Origin: Alphaproteobacteria bacterium
Lineage (GTDB): Bacteria > Pseudomonadota > Alphaproteobacteria > Puniceispirillales > Puniceispirillaceae
Direction: 5' to 3'
NCBI GenBank assembly: GCA_011522945.1
Contig: WTHY01000145.1
Span: 1-6,363, forward strand
Length of the DNA: 6,363 nucleotides
The notes under the pieces are model-generated. The model was given only the letters and a program-made list of their open reading frames with translations, had not been told where the DNA came from and did not search any database. The position numbers were made by a program, and so were the translations under genes. Shown piece after piece: positions 1-5,671 of the stretch (within the stretch, counting starts at the first letter, position 1; each line of letters starts with the position of its first letter).

Positions 1-29
1 GTATTAATAGTATCAATTCTAAAAATCAT
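1..29 (-). CDS. 5' end of a gene cut by the left edge; candidate acyl-homoserine-lactone synthase (luxI-like)
   Basis: Read on the minus strand, ATG at 29-27 opens MIFRIDTIN and continues off the window without a stop. A textbook Shine-Dalgarno, AGGAGG at 40-35, sits 5 nt upstream, which makes this a convincing translation start despite the tiny visible part. It is divergent from the LuxR-type regulator at 276, and the lux-box-like dyad at 92-111 lies about 70 nt upstream of this start. From that context I infer a LuxI-family autoinducer synthase, since luxR/luxI pairs with a lux box in front of luxI are common. The nine residues cannot prove any family. It could equally be another LuxR-controlled gene. 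Start call fairly sure; identity speculative. Confidence 0.5.
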
Positions 30-34
30 TTTTT

Positions 35-40
35 CCTCCT
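35..40 (-). promoter_or_regulatory. Strong ribosome binding site of the edge gene
   Basis: AGGAGG on the minus strand, followed by five A residues and ATG. It is the best anti-SD match in the window and is the main reason the nine-codon partial gene is reported at all. Confidence 0.6.
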
Positions 41-91
41 ATTATATCTATTGATCTAGGGGGAAACTTGAAGGACACGCAAAACGCTAAA

Positions 92-111
92 TACTGTACA
101 TTTGTATAGGT
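92..111. promoter_or_regulatory. Putative lux box (LuxR-type operator)
   Basis: The 16-bp core at 94-109, CTGTACATTTGTATAG, is an inverted repeat of CTGTACA and TGTATAG with one mismatch in seven and a 2-nt centre. It fits the CT-N12-AG layout of LuxR/LasR-type sites. With flanks, 13 of 20 positions match the Vibrio fischeri lux box by my hand alignment, including CTGTA on the left and the outer AGGT on the right. Its centre lies about 72 nt upstream of the minus-strand ATG at 29. A LuxR-activated promoter with the box near -42 would therefore start transcription about 30 nt before that gene. No clear -10 is visible at that spot. The plus-strand luxR start is about 165 nt away. Confidence 0.5.
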
Positions 112-124
112 TAGAGAGAATAGG

Positions 125-155
125 TTGATTTTATTACCTAAATCTTACGTATAAT
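125..155 (+). promoter_or_regulatory. Candidate luxR promoter
   Basis: TTGATT at 125-130 and a perfect TATAAT at 150-155 are separated by 19 nt, a little longer than optimal. Transcription would start near 162 and leave a leader of about 113 nt before the luxR ATG. The surrounding intergenic region (30-275) is so AT-rich that chance -10 matches are expected, so this is tentative. Confidence 0.3.
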
Positions 156-275
156 TTTCGAAAAAATAACTAAACATAGTTTCTTAACAGACATATGATT
201 TACTAGGCAGGCCATCCCTGTTGTAACTGAGCCGATAAATTTTGAGAGGTCGGTTCCTACCGGTGGAGATGTGAA

Positions 276-998
276 ATGACTTCTTCAAATAGAGCTATTC
301 ATGAAATTTCTGGTAAGATTAAATCCATAAAATCAATTCATGAGTGTCTAAACTATATTTGTTCAAAAAAGTGGTTTGAGTTTGCGACCTTTCATCTTGT
401 TACATTGCAACTAGGGGATGTTGAGGCGCCCTATATAAAAACAACCTACCCTGACGCGTGGATTAGCTATTATTTACAACATCATTTAATGACAAAAGAC
501 CCAATTGTACGGAGGGCGCTGGAGGATAAAGGGTCTTTCCTATGGTCAAGTGTAGTGAAATCTCATGCCGAGACCGTGATGATGCGCAAGGCTGAGGAGT
601 TTGGCATATCTCCAATAGGATATACGATTGTCACACCGCAAAGTAATCCTTGGAAAGGCTTCTTTTCTCTCACTATGGCCCCAGATTGTGCAGATATTGC
701 AGAGTGGGAGAGTTTGGTTGTTCAACATCAAAGAGATTTGGAAGCTATTGCACTGCAACTTTATTATAAAGCGGCACGCGAATTAGATCCGCAAGAGACA
801 TTTTTGATAACGCTCTCAAAAAGAGAAATGGAATGTTTGCAATTTATAGCTCGTGGCAAATCTCATTCTGATATTGGTGATATATTGGGATTGTCAGAAC
901 ATACTGTGCGCAGCTATTCACGGTCTGTGCGCCAAAAACTCAATTGCTCGACACTTGCGCAGGCGGTAGCAAAAGCCTCTGCGATTGGTCTGATTTAG
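276..998 (+). CDS. LuxR-family transcriptional regulator with autoinducer-binding domain
   Basis: A 240-residue protein, the usual size of quorum-sensing LuxR proteins. The N-terminal half (about 15-165) matches the acyl-homoserine-lactone-binding domain. W62, Y66, D75, P76 and W90 keep the spacing of TraR W57, Y61, D70, P71 and W85, which line the ligand pocket. The C-terminal part (about 176-240) is a LuxR/GerE-type helix-turn-helix starting LSKRE, with E184, L188 and G194 at the positions invariant in the family. It should bind an acyl-homoserine lactone in the cytoplasm and then a dyad operator. ATG at 276 is preceded by GGAG at 265-268, with 7 nt spacing. A GTG at 271 is followed after one codon by a stop, so it is not the start. 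The gene looks more AT-rich than the hem genes. Family call very sure; ligand and targets unknown. Confidence 0.93.
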   Translation: MTSSNRAIHEISGKIKSIKSIHECLNYICSKKWFEFATFHLVTLQLGDVEAPYIKTTYPDAWISYYLQHHLMTKDPIVRRALEDKGSFLWSSVVKSHAETVMMRKAEEFGISPIGYTIVTPQSNPWKGFFSLTMAPDCADIAEWESLVVQHQRDLEAIALQLYYKAARELDPQETFLITLSKREMECLQFIARGKSHSDIGDILGLSEHTVRSYSRSVRQKLNCSTLAQAVAKASAIGLI

Positions 999-1006
999 AT
1001 AAATCA
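991..1006. repeat. AT-rich palindrome over the luxR stop codon
   Basis: TGATTTA and TAAATCA form a perfect 7-bp inverted repeat around GA, covering the luxR stop codon TAG (996-998). It lies between the convergent luxR and membrane-protein genes. It is too AT-rich, with too tight a loop and no T-run, to be a convincing intrinsic terminator; it could be a weak hairpin. No better terminator is visible in 999-1083. Confidence 0.3.
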
Positions 1007-1083
1007 ATTTGCAGTGATATTGATCCGACTTGGTATGTCACGCATTTGTTTGTTGATAGGTTTAGGAATAAACGCCAATATCT

Positions 1084-1473
1084 TCAATTTATATGGCTGG
1101 CTCGTTCTTCCCGCTGCGTTTCTGTTTTGGCGCGTGTCGCTTTTGCTTTTTGATTCAGTAAGAGTGGTTCAGACTGACGTATCTGATGCGTTTGTTTGCA
1201 AATTTCATCATATATCCCAAGCAGCAGAATAAGCGGCGCCATAGCAAAGGCCAATATAATGGAGCCAAGACCATAAATAATAGTGATGGCAAATAATATT
1301 ACCCATATTGGGCCGTCATACGCTTTGTTAAGAAGGTTGCTTGTCAATGCAGGGACCGCCATATCACTAAAAAGGATTGTGAGACCAAGACAGGCAACCG
1401 CACTTGCTGTCAGCACAATAAAAGGTATCACAATTAGCAGTCTGACTATTGGAATGAGTATCCCTAATACCAT
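1084..1473 (-). CDS. Small hypothetical membrane protein
   Basis: A 129-residue protein I do not recognise. A long hydrophobic stretch spans residues 3-35, with a single Arg at 11, so one long or two short membrane segments. A second lies at about 56-87, separated by a loop of about 20 residues with a DGPIW motif. The C-terminal 40 residues are polar and basic (Lys, Arg, Gln, Glu) and probably cytoplasmic. It follows hemH on the same strand after 128 nt and converges on luxR, with 85 nt between the two stops. The ribosome binding site before ATG 1473 is poor (an AAGG about 10 nt upstream), and no alternative start exists before the upstream stop. The two-segment hydrophobic design with a charged tail looks like a real protein, but coding status rests on that alone. 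Confidence 0.6.
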   Translation of the reverse strand: MVLGILIPIVRLLIVIPFIVLTASAVACLGLTILFSDMAVPALTSNLLNKAYDGPIWVILFAITIIYGLGSIILAFAMAPLILLLGIYDEICKQTHQIRQSEPLLLNQKAKATRAKTETQREERASHIN

Positions 1474-1601
1474 TTCAGCACGCCTTGCTTGAGTGAAGCT
1501 AGGGTATGATGATGCTAAAGATTAAGACTTTTCGCCAAGCCTGAATATTTGCCTAAGCTACTACGGCTTGTCTGTATTTTGATGTAGACTGTTAACGCCT
1601 T

Positions 1602-2636
1602 TTAAACTGACACCCAGCCAGCAAGATTTTCGCGCGCAATGGTCTCGATCAAATCAAGGCCTTCGGCACTATCATTTAGGCAAGGCACATACTGAAAGTC
1701 TTTACCACCAGATTCATGGAAGATCTCTTCACCCTCCATCGCAAGCTCCTCAAGCGTTTCAAGACAGTCAGCGGCAAAACCTGGTGCCATGATAGCCAAA
1801 GAATCTGTGCCTGCCTCGCCAAGTGCCTCTAATGTCTTGTCTGTATAGGGTTGTAACCATGGTTCTGGGCCAAAACGAGACTGAAAACTGACTGTGTAAT
1901 TTTCAGATGGCCAATCTAGTTTCTCCCGTAATAGTCTTGCTGTCTTCATGCAATGACAATGATAAGGATCGCCTTTGACAAAATAGCGCTGCGGAATACC
2001 ATGGAATGACACGACCAGATGGTCTGGTTTTTTGTCTGTCACATGTGCCTCAAAACTTGCGGCGAGGGCATTAATATAATCTGGGTGATCATGCCAAGGC
2101 GGAGCGGTGCGGATAGCGGGTTGCCATCGTTGTTTTAAAGCCCAATGGAAAACTTCATCATTAACAGTAGCTGTCGTCGCTGCGGCATATTGTGGATATA
2201 GCGGTATGATAACAAATCTATTACATCCAGCTTTTTGCAAGGCATCCAGTCGGTCAGGGATCGACGGGTTGCCATAGCGCATAGCGTAATCCACAACAAG
2301 ATCATCACGGGTGCCGAACCGTTCAGTTAGCGCTTCAGCTTGTAATCTTGTATATTTACGAAGTGGGCTGCCATCTTCCTCATCATGGAGCCAAATACGA
2401 TCATATGCCTCGCCCGATTTCTTTGGCCTCACATTTAAAATGATGCCATTCAGAATTACCCACCAAAGCAGCTTTGGCACCTCGATGACGCGGCCATCAG
2501 ACAGAAATTGCTTCAGGTAACGACGCATCGACTTTTTGTCCGTGCCATCTGGCGTACCTAGATTTACAAGCAATAAACCTGTTTTGGCATGTGACGGCCA
2601 GCTTGGATGGTCTGAGGGGATAGGCTTTAGGCTCAT
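1602..2636 (-). CDS. hemH: Ferrochelatase (protohaem ferrolyase)
   Basis: Inserts ferrous iron into protoporphyrin IX, the last step of protohaem synthesis. The 344-residue length is normal for bacterial HemH. The N-terminal strand reads KTGLLLVNLGTPD (18-30). RPKKSGEAYDRIW (70-82) and the GSPL motif (89-92) follow. The metal-binding catalytic His is H212 in SFHGIP, and the partner acidic residue is E293 in the family signature DCLETLEEL near 290-298. Cysteines at 138, 227, 229, 291 and 319 are visible; I cannot tell whether any ligate a 2Fe-2S cluster, as reported for some actinobacterial and alphaproteobacterial ferrochelatases. The ATG at 2636 has AAGGTG 8 nt upstream. It begins 54 nt after the hemA stop, with no terminator between, so the two are likely cotranscribed. 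Product certain. Confidence 0.97.
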   Translation of the reverse strand: MSLKPIPSDHPSWPSHAKTGLLLVNLGTPDGTDKKSMRRYLKQFLSDGRVIEVPKLLWWVILNGIILNVRPKKSGEAYDRIWLHDEEDGSPLRKYTRLQAEALTERFGTRDDLVVDYAMRYGNPSIPDRLDALQKAGCNRFVIIPLYPQYAAATTATVNDEVFHWALKQRWQPAIRTAPPWHDHPDYINALAASFEAHVTDKKPDHLVVSFHGIPQRYFVKGDPYHCHCMKTARLLREKLDWPSENYTVSFQSRFGPEPWLQPYTDKTLEALGEAGTDSLAIMAPGFAADCLETLEELAMEGEEIFHESGGKDFQYVPCLNDSAEGLDLIETIARENLAGWVSV

Positions 2637-2690
2637 TATGGGCGCACCTTTACATAGTCGGACAAGATTTATGCCCTCCTAATTAGTGTA

Positions 2691-3947
2691 TTAAGCGGAT
2701 TTTACCAGTCCCAATTTTTCTGCCAGTAGCGGAGATGCCTGATAGCTTGGTGGCCGCTTTTGTGCAAAAACCTGACCAAGTGCGCTTGCTAAATCTTCAA
2801 TCATAGCATCAGTATGTAATGGGCCAGGTGTGATGCGTAATCGTTCTGTGCCGCGGGCTACTGTTGGATAATTGATTGGCTGAATATAAAGTCCAAAATC
2901 ATTTAGCAGTGTCCAGCTAATATCAGAACAGATGGCAGCATCACCAACCATCACAGGAACAATATGTGTTGAGCTTGGCAAACAAGGCACTTGGTAGTCA
3001 CGCAACCGTGCCTTCAGCTTTGTGGCCTGCTCCTGTTGAATTTTGCGTTCATCCTGCGATTGCCGTAAATGACGTACAGATGATAAAGCAGCCGCCGCAA
3101 GGGCAGGTGGCATTGCAGTTGTGAAAATAAATCCTGAGCCATGTGACCGAATCGCATCGACTATAGCGTCGCTGGCGGCAATATAGCCGCCCATGGCGCC
3201 ATAGGCTTTCCCAAATGTACCCTGAATAATATCTATTTGGTCGTCTACACCATCACGTTGTGCGATGCCGCCACCTTCATTCCCGTACATGCCTACAGCA
3301 TGTACTTCGTCAATATAGGTCATTGCATTATACTTACGGGCGAGGGCAGCTATTTCCGCGATAGGAGATGTGTCTCCATCCATTGAATAGACTGACTCAA
3401 AAATAATGATTTTGTGGCGGCTTTTCGGAAGGCCGGCCAGCAACTGCTCTAGATGCTCTGTATCATTATGACGGAATATCAGCTTCTCGCCGCGTCCATA
3501 ACGAATGCCCGAGATGATAGAGGCATGATTCATCGAATCAGACAAAATTATCGGATTATCCAAAAGCGCGATCAGGGCACTGATAGCAGCCTCATTTGCG
3601 ACATAGCCTGATGTAAAGACCAGAGCTCGTTCCTTTTGATGGAGGGATGCCATTTCCTTTTCAAGAGCAACAATATGGCTAGACGTACCAGATATATTCC
3701 GTGTGCCGCCTGCACCAGTACCATGATGCTGGGCTGCCTCAGCCATAGCTGCTATCGTATCTGGTCTCTGTCCCATGCCCAGATAGTCATTTGAACACCA
3801 TTGAATGACATCAACAGCTGCGCCGTCCCTATGCCATACGGCATGAGGATGCGCGCCTGTTTTGCGCTCAAGCTCGACAAAATAGCGATATCGATTTTCG
3901 CTTTTCAGCTGCTCAATTCTGTCTTTGAACAGAGATTGATAATCCAA
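2691..3947 (-). CDS. hemA: 5-aminolevulinate synthase
   Basis: Pyridoxal-phosphate enzyme of the alpha-oxoamine synthase family that condenses glycine with succinyl-CoA to give 5-aminolevulinate, the committed step of haem synthesis in alphaproteobacteria. From this start it is 418 residues and aligns along its length with Rhodobacter ALAS: NRYR near 18-21, NDYLGMGQ at 53-60, GGTRNISGT at 80-88, NHASII with H141, ESVYSMDGD, then D213 and H216 in DEVHAVGMYG. The Schiff-base lysine is K247 in GTFGKAYG, one off Rhodobacter K248. Two TTG codons occur in tandem (3950 and 3947) with no ATG. GGAG at 3958-3955 is 4 nt from the first and 7 nt from the second, and MDYQ matches the family N-terminus, so I prefer 3947. 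Followed by hemH. Product certain; start by inference. Confidence 0.96.
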   Translation of the reverse strand: MDYQSLFKDRIEQLKSENRYRYFVELERKTGAHPHAVWHRDGAAVDVIQWCSNDYLGMGQRPDTIAAMAEAAQHHGTGAGGTRNISGTSSHIVALEKEMASLHQKERALVFTSGYVANEAAISALIALLDNPIILSDSMNHASIISGIRYGRGEKLIFRHNDTEHLEQLLAGLPKSRHKIIIFESVYSMDGDTSPIAEIAALARKYNAMTYIDEVHAVGMYGNEGGGIAQRDGVDDQIDIIQGTFGKAYGAMGGYIAASDAIVDAIRSHGSGFIFTTAMPPALAAAALSSVRHLRQSQDERKIQQEQATKLKARLRDYQVPCLPSSTHIVPVMVGDAAICSDISWTLLNDFGLYIQPINYPTVARGTERLRITPGPLHTDAMIEDLASALGQVFAQKRPPSYQASPLLAEKLGLVKSA

Positions 3948-3954
3948 CAAAACA

Positions 3955-3958
3955 CTCC
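3955..3958 (-). promoter_or_regulatory. Ribosome binding site deciding the hemA TTG start
   Basis: GGAG on the minus strand lies 7 nt before TTG at 3947 and only 4 nt before TTG at 3950. The nearby ATG at 3961-3959 is in another frame (its G begins this GGAG), so hemA depends on a TTG initiator. A start at 3947 would give the family-typical MDYQ N-terminus. Confidence 0.55.
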
Positions 3959-4138
3959 ATTGTGTCTATGTTATGCACTACAGTCCCAATGCATCCACGA
4001 AGCACCTTCTACGCCCGTATGACAGTGATATAACAGAGCCTTGGCAAAACAGCTAGATTGTTTTCCACATGTGACAATTTGCTCCTCAAACCCGCATTGC
4101 ATGTTATGTGCCTTCAGCTTGCAAGTCTGTGTAGAATG
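3959..4138 (-). other. hemA leader / intergenic region
   Basis: The gap between the DUF3553 stop and the hemA start is about 190 bp and should hold the hemA promoter, but I see no convincing -35/-10 pair on the minus strand. An 8-bp sequence ATGTTATG occurs twice (3968-3975 and 4101-4108, plus-strand reading), which may be chance. No FNR-like TTGAT-N4-ATCAA site and no intrinsic terminator after DUF3553 were found, so read-through from DUF3553 into hemA is possible. Confidence 0.35.
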
Positions 4139-4321
4139 TCATTCAGATATTTCATCCGACACATATTGCAGATGAATATGTTCAGCATGTATTAGCTGCT
4201 TGCCACCATGTTCGAAATTGACGGTGATACGTGTACCATCAACAGATTGCACTTGCCCTATGCCCCATTCTGGCTTGTCAGGGTGGCGAACAAAATCGCC
4301 TAAACTGTAATCAAGAAGCAT
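4139..4321 (-). CDS. DUF3553 family small protein
   Basis: A 60-residue protein from the preferred start, recognisable as DUF3553 by the core GDFVRHPDKPEWGIGQVQS, then RITVNFEHGGKQLI. The family is short, common in alphaproteobacteria and of unknown function. Alternating strands and Gly/Pro turns suggest a small beta-barrel of the SH3 or Tudor type. An ATG 18 nt further upstream (4339) has no ribosome binding site, while ATG at 4321 has AGGG at 4331-4328 with 6 nt spacing, so I take the shorter form. It sits between ctrA and hemA on the same strand. A strong terminator separates it from ctrA and a candidate promoter precedes it, so it is probably not part of a ctrA operon. Family call sure; role unknown. 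Confidence 0.88.
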   Translation of the reverse strand: MLLDYSLGDFVRHPDKPEWGIGQVQSVDGTRITVNFEHGGKQLIHAEHIHLQYVSDEISE

Positions 4322-4364
4322 CACGAACCCTATTCTCATATATCGCTGTTTCTAAATATCTACA

Positions 4365-4394
4365 TCTATAAACACGAAATCTACCGATATTCAA
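4365..4394 (-). promoter_or_regulatory. Candidate promoter of the DUF3553 gene
   Basis: On the minus strand TTGAAT (4394-4389) and TATAGA (4370-4365) are 18 nt apart. Transcription would start near 4358, giving a leader of about 37 nt before ATG 4321. Each box matches the sigma-70 consensus at 4 of 6 positions, so it is plausible rather than strong. It lies downstream of the ctrA terminator, as expected for a separate unit. Confidence 0.4.
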
Positions 4395-4400
4395 TCTGTC

Positions 4401-4416
4401 TTAAGCACAGGCTTAA
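4401..4416. promoter_or_regulatory. Perfect inverted repeat, candidate operator
   Basis: TTAAGC-ACAG-GCTTAA is a perfect 6-bp inverted repeat with a 4-nt centre. It ends about 6 bp upstream of the candidate -35 of the DUF3553 gene, centred near -50, a common place for an activator site. The TTAA half-sites recall CtrA boxes, but here they are 8 nt apart instead of the 7 of the CtrA consensus. The protein that would bind it is unknown. Confidence 0.4.
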
Positions 4417-4470
4417 ACTCAGGCAGGTCTGTTATTATAGCTGTGGATTGGAACAAAGACAGCAAAGCAC

Positions 4471-4500
4471 AAAAAAGACGTCAAAATCGTGACGTCTTTT
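4471..4500 (-). terminator. Intrinsic terminator of ctrA
   Basis: An 11-bp perfect stem (4473-4483 paired with 4490-4500) containing GACGTC on both arms, with a 6-nt loop. On the minus strand it is followed by a run of six T (4476-4471, partly in the stem). It begins 33 nt after the ctrA stop, so ctrA transcription should end here and not run into DUF3553-hemA-hemH. Confidence 0.88.
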
Positions 4501-4533
4501 CTGAGGAGAAATGCTAGAGGGTGTTAGGCAATG

Positions 4534-5322
4534 TCAGCTCGCCAGCTCAGCCATTGGGGATCTGTGCTCGTCTCCAGCATGAGCGGCGATATTTGCCCCG
4601 GAATGAGCGCCAATATCTGATTCTTCATAAGTATCTGTCTCAGCTTCATCAGTGGTAATCACATAGCCTTGCCCCCAGATTGTTTCGATATTTGCACCTT
4701 TGACACCGGCTGCAATGAGTTTGCGGCGTAGTTTGCAAATGAAGACATCAATGATTTTCGCTTCAGGCTCGTCAATGCCGCCATAAAGATGCGTTAAAAA
4801 GGCGTCTTTACTGAGCACACTTCCTTTTCTAAGCAGCAAAAGATGTAACATTTGGTATTCTTTGCGCGTAAGCGATAAATGCGTGCCACCCACCGCTGTA
4901 ATGTTGCGTGTCAGGTCTAAAGTTAGATTGCCTGCGGTAACTAAGGCAGATGCATGGCCATGTGCACGGCGCATAATCGCTTCAAGATTTGCCACCAATT
5001 CATATTTGTCAAATGGTTTTGTTAAATATCCATCCGCCCCGGCGCCAAGTGCTGTGATTCTGTCATCTACTGTGTTTTTCCCAGAGACAATTAGGATGGG
5101 AATATGTGATTTGTGGCGCGCACGGATGAGACGCGCGAGGCGATTGCCATCACCATCAGGCAGATTCAGATCTAATATAACACCATCAATCTGATTATAT
5201 TTTAACTCATATAAAGCAGTCTCAATAGTTCTGGAACTGAGCGTGTGATATCCTTTTTGGCGTAATGTCATGCCAATTGCGTCTACCATCATAGGATCAT
5301 CTTCAACGATCAGAATATTCAT
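4534..5322 (-). CDS. ctrA: CtrA-family cell-cycle response regulator
   Basis: OmpR-type response regulator and master transcription factor of the alphaproteobacterial cell cycle, normally phosphorylated by the CckA-ChpT relay and binding TTAA-N7-TTAA. From the preferred start it has 262 residues. The receiver domain (1-120) has acidic pocket E7-D8-D9, phosphoacceptor D51 (same number as Caulobacter), S80 and K102. The winged-helix domain (about 127-223) contains LTRKEYQML and a stretch from LTHLYGG through DEPEAKIIDVFICKLRRKL almost identical to Caulobacter CtrA, then IETIWGQGYVI. The ATG at 5328 directly abuts AGGAG, whereas ATG 5322 has 6 nt spacing and gives the family start MNILIVEDD. A 39-residue acidic, Ala/Gly/His-rich tail follows the last strand, much longer than in Caulobacter, ending Ala-Ser rather than Ala-Ala. 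Divergent from dksA. Confidence 0.93.
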   Translation of the reverse strand: MNILIVEDDPMMVDAIGMTLRQKGYHTLSSRTIETALYELKYNQIDGVILDLNLPDGDGNRLARLIRARHKSHIPILIVSGKNTVDDRITALGAGADGYLTKPFDKYELVANLEAIMRRAHGHASALVTAGNLTLDLTRNITAVGGTHLSLTRKEYQMLHLLLLRKGSVLSKDAFLTHLYGGIDEPEAKIIDVFICKLRRKLIAAGVKGANIETIWGQGYVITTDEAETDTYEESDIGAHSGANIAAHAGDEHRSPMAELAS

Positions 5323-5328
5323 TTTCAT

Positions 5329-5333
5329 CTCCT
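5329..5333 (-). promoter_or_regulatory. Ribosome binding site deciding the ctrA start
   Basis: AGGAG on the minus strand touches the ATG at 5328 with no spacer, but is 6 nt before the ATG at 5322. This favours the downstream ATG, which also puts the phosphoacceptor at residue 51. Confidence 0.7.
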
Positions 5334-5546
5334 ATTTCTACCTTATTTAAAGTTCGTAAATGCTGATTGGGTTCAACAAAATTGCATTACCTACAAATAC
5401 TGAGCCATATAGTTTGCTTGGAAATAACAGGCGTCACTTTGTAATTTGTTCTAGATACAATTTGTCTTTATTCCTCTTTGCATTTACCCGCATCTTCGAA
5501 AAGCTACGCTAAAAAGAACTATAAGAGGTGTGAATTTCCTTAAGCA

Positions 5547-5564
5547 AATCACATATGCGTGATT
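5547..5564. promoter_or_regulatory. Perfect inverted repeat between ctrA and dksA, candidate operator
   Basis: AATCAC-ATATGC-GTGATT, a perfect 6-bp inverted repeat with a 6-nt centre, about halfway between the two divergent genes. The geometry suits a helix-turn-helix dimer, but the sequence does not match a CRP (TGTGA-N6-TCACA) or FNR consensus. It overlaps the adjoining TTAA at 5563 by two bases. Confidence 0.35.
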
Positions 5565-5576
5565 AACGTTTTTTAA
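5563..5576. promoter_or_regulatory. Paired TTAA half-sites, possible weak CtrA-type site
   Basis: TTAA-CGTTTT-TTAA: two CtrA half-sites 6 nt apart, against the 7-nt spacing of the full CtrA box. It lies about 240 nt upstream of ctrA and 165 nt upstream of dksA. CtrA autoregulation is known in Caulobacter, so a site here would make sense, but TTAA is frequent in AT-rich DNA and the spacing is off by one. Confidence 0.25.
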
Positions 5577-5643
5577 GTACTCTGATGATAGGTTGCTTCA
5601 TGTTTCAGCTTTTGAAATTTTTTCAGGACTGATAAGGTTTTGC

Positions 5644-5671
5644 TTGATTTTGGCGAGGATTTTCTTGTAAT
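5644..5671 (+). promoter_or_regulatory. Candidate dksA promoter
   Basis: TTGATT (5644-5649) and TGTAAT (5666-5671) are 16 nt apart. Transcription would begin near 5678 with a leader of about 60 nt. The second base of the -10 departs from the consensus A, so this is a weak call made mainly from position. Confidence 0.28.

Noticed and set aside
41..46. Perfect TATAAT on the minus strand upstream of the edge gene
   Set aside because: Used as a -10 it would place the transcription start inside the ribosome binding site at 35-40, so it is probably chance in AT-rich DNA.
251..262. CGGT-TCCT-ACCG mini hairpin just before the luxR ribosome binding site
   Set aside because: Only 4 bp of stem; it could affect translation slightly but is within chance expectation and does not resemble a lux box or riboswitch.
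1016..1082. GATATTG/CAATATC inverted repeat between luxR and the membrane protein as a terminator
   Set aside because: The 7-bp AT-rich arms are 53 nt apart and there is no T-run.
1014..1232. Plus-strand hydrophobic reading frame of 72 codons between luxR and the membrane protein
   Set aside because: It lies largely antisense to the 129-residue membrane protein; hydrophobic codons on one strand commonly give hydrophobic shadows. No ribosome binding site.
1540..1575. Possible hemH terminator from CAAGCC/GGCTTG repeats on the minus strand
   Set aside because: Six-bp arms with a long loop and no following T-run; not convincing.
3968..4108. Two copies of ATGTTATG in the hemA leader
   Set aside because: An 8-bp repeat over 140 bp, with no symmetry or regular spacing, is compatible with chance.
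5360..5512. Plus-strand 50-codon reading frame in the ctrA-dksA gap
   Set aside because: No ribosome binding site before the ATG, no recognisable motif, and it would lie across the ctrA promoter region.
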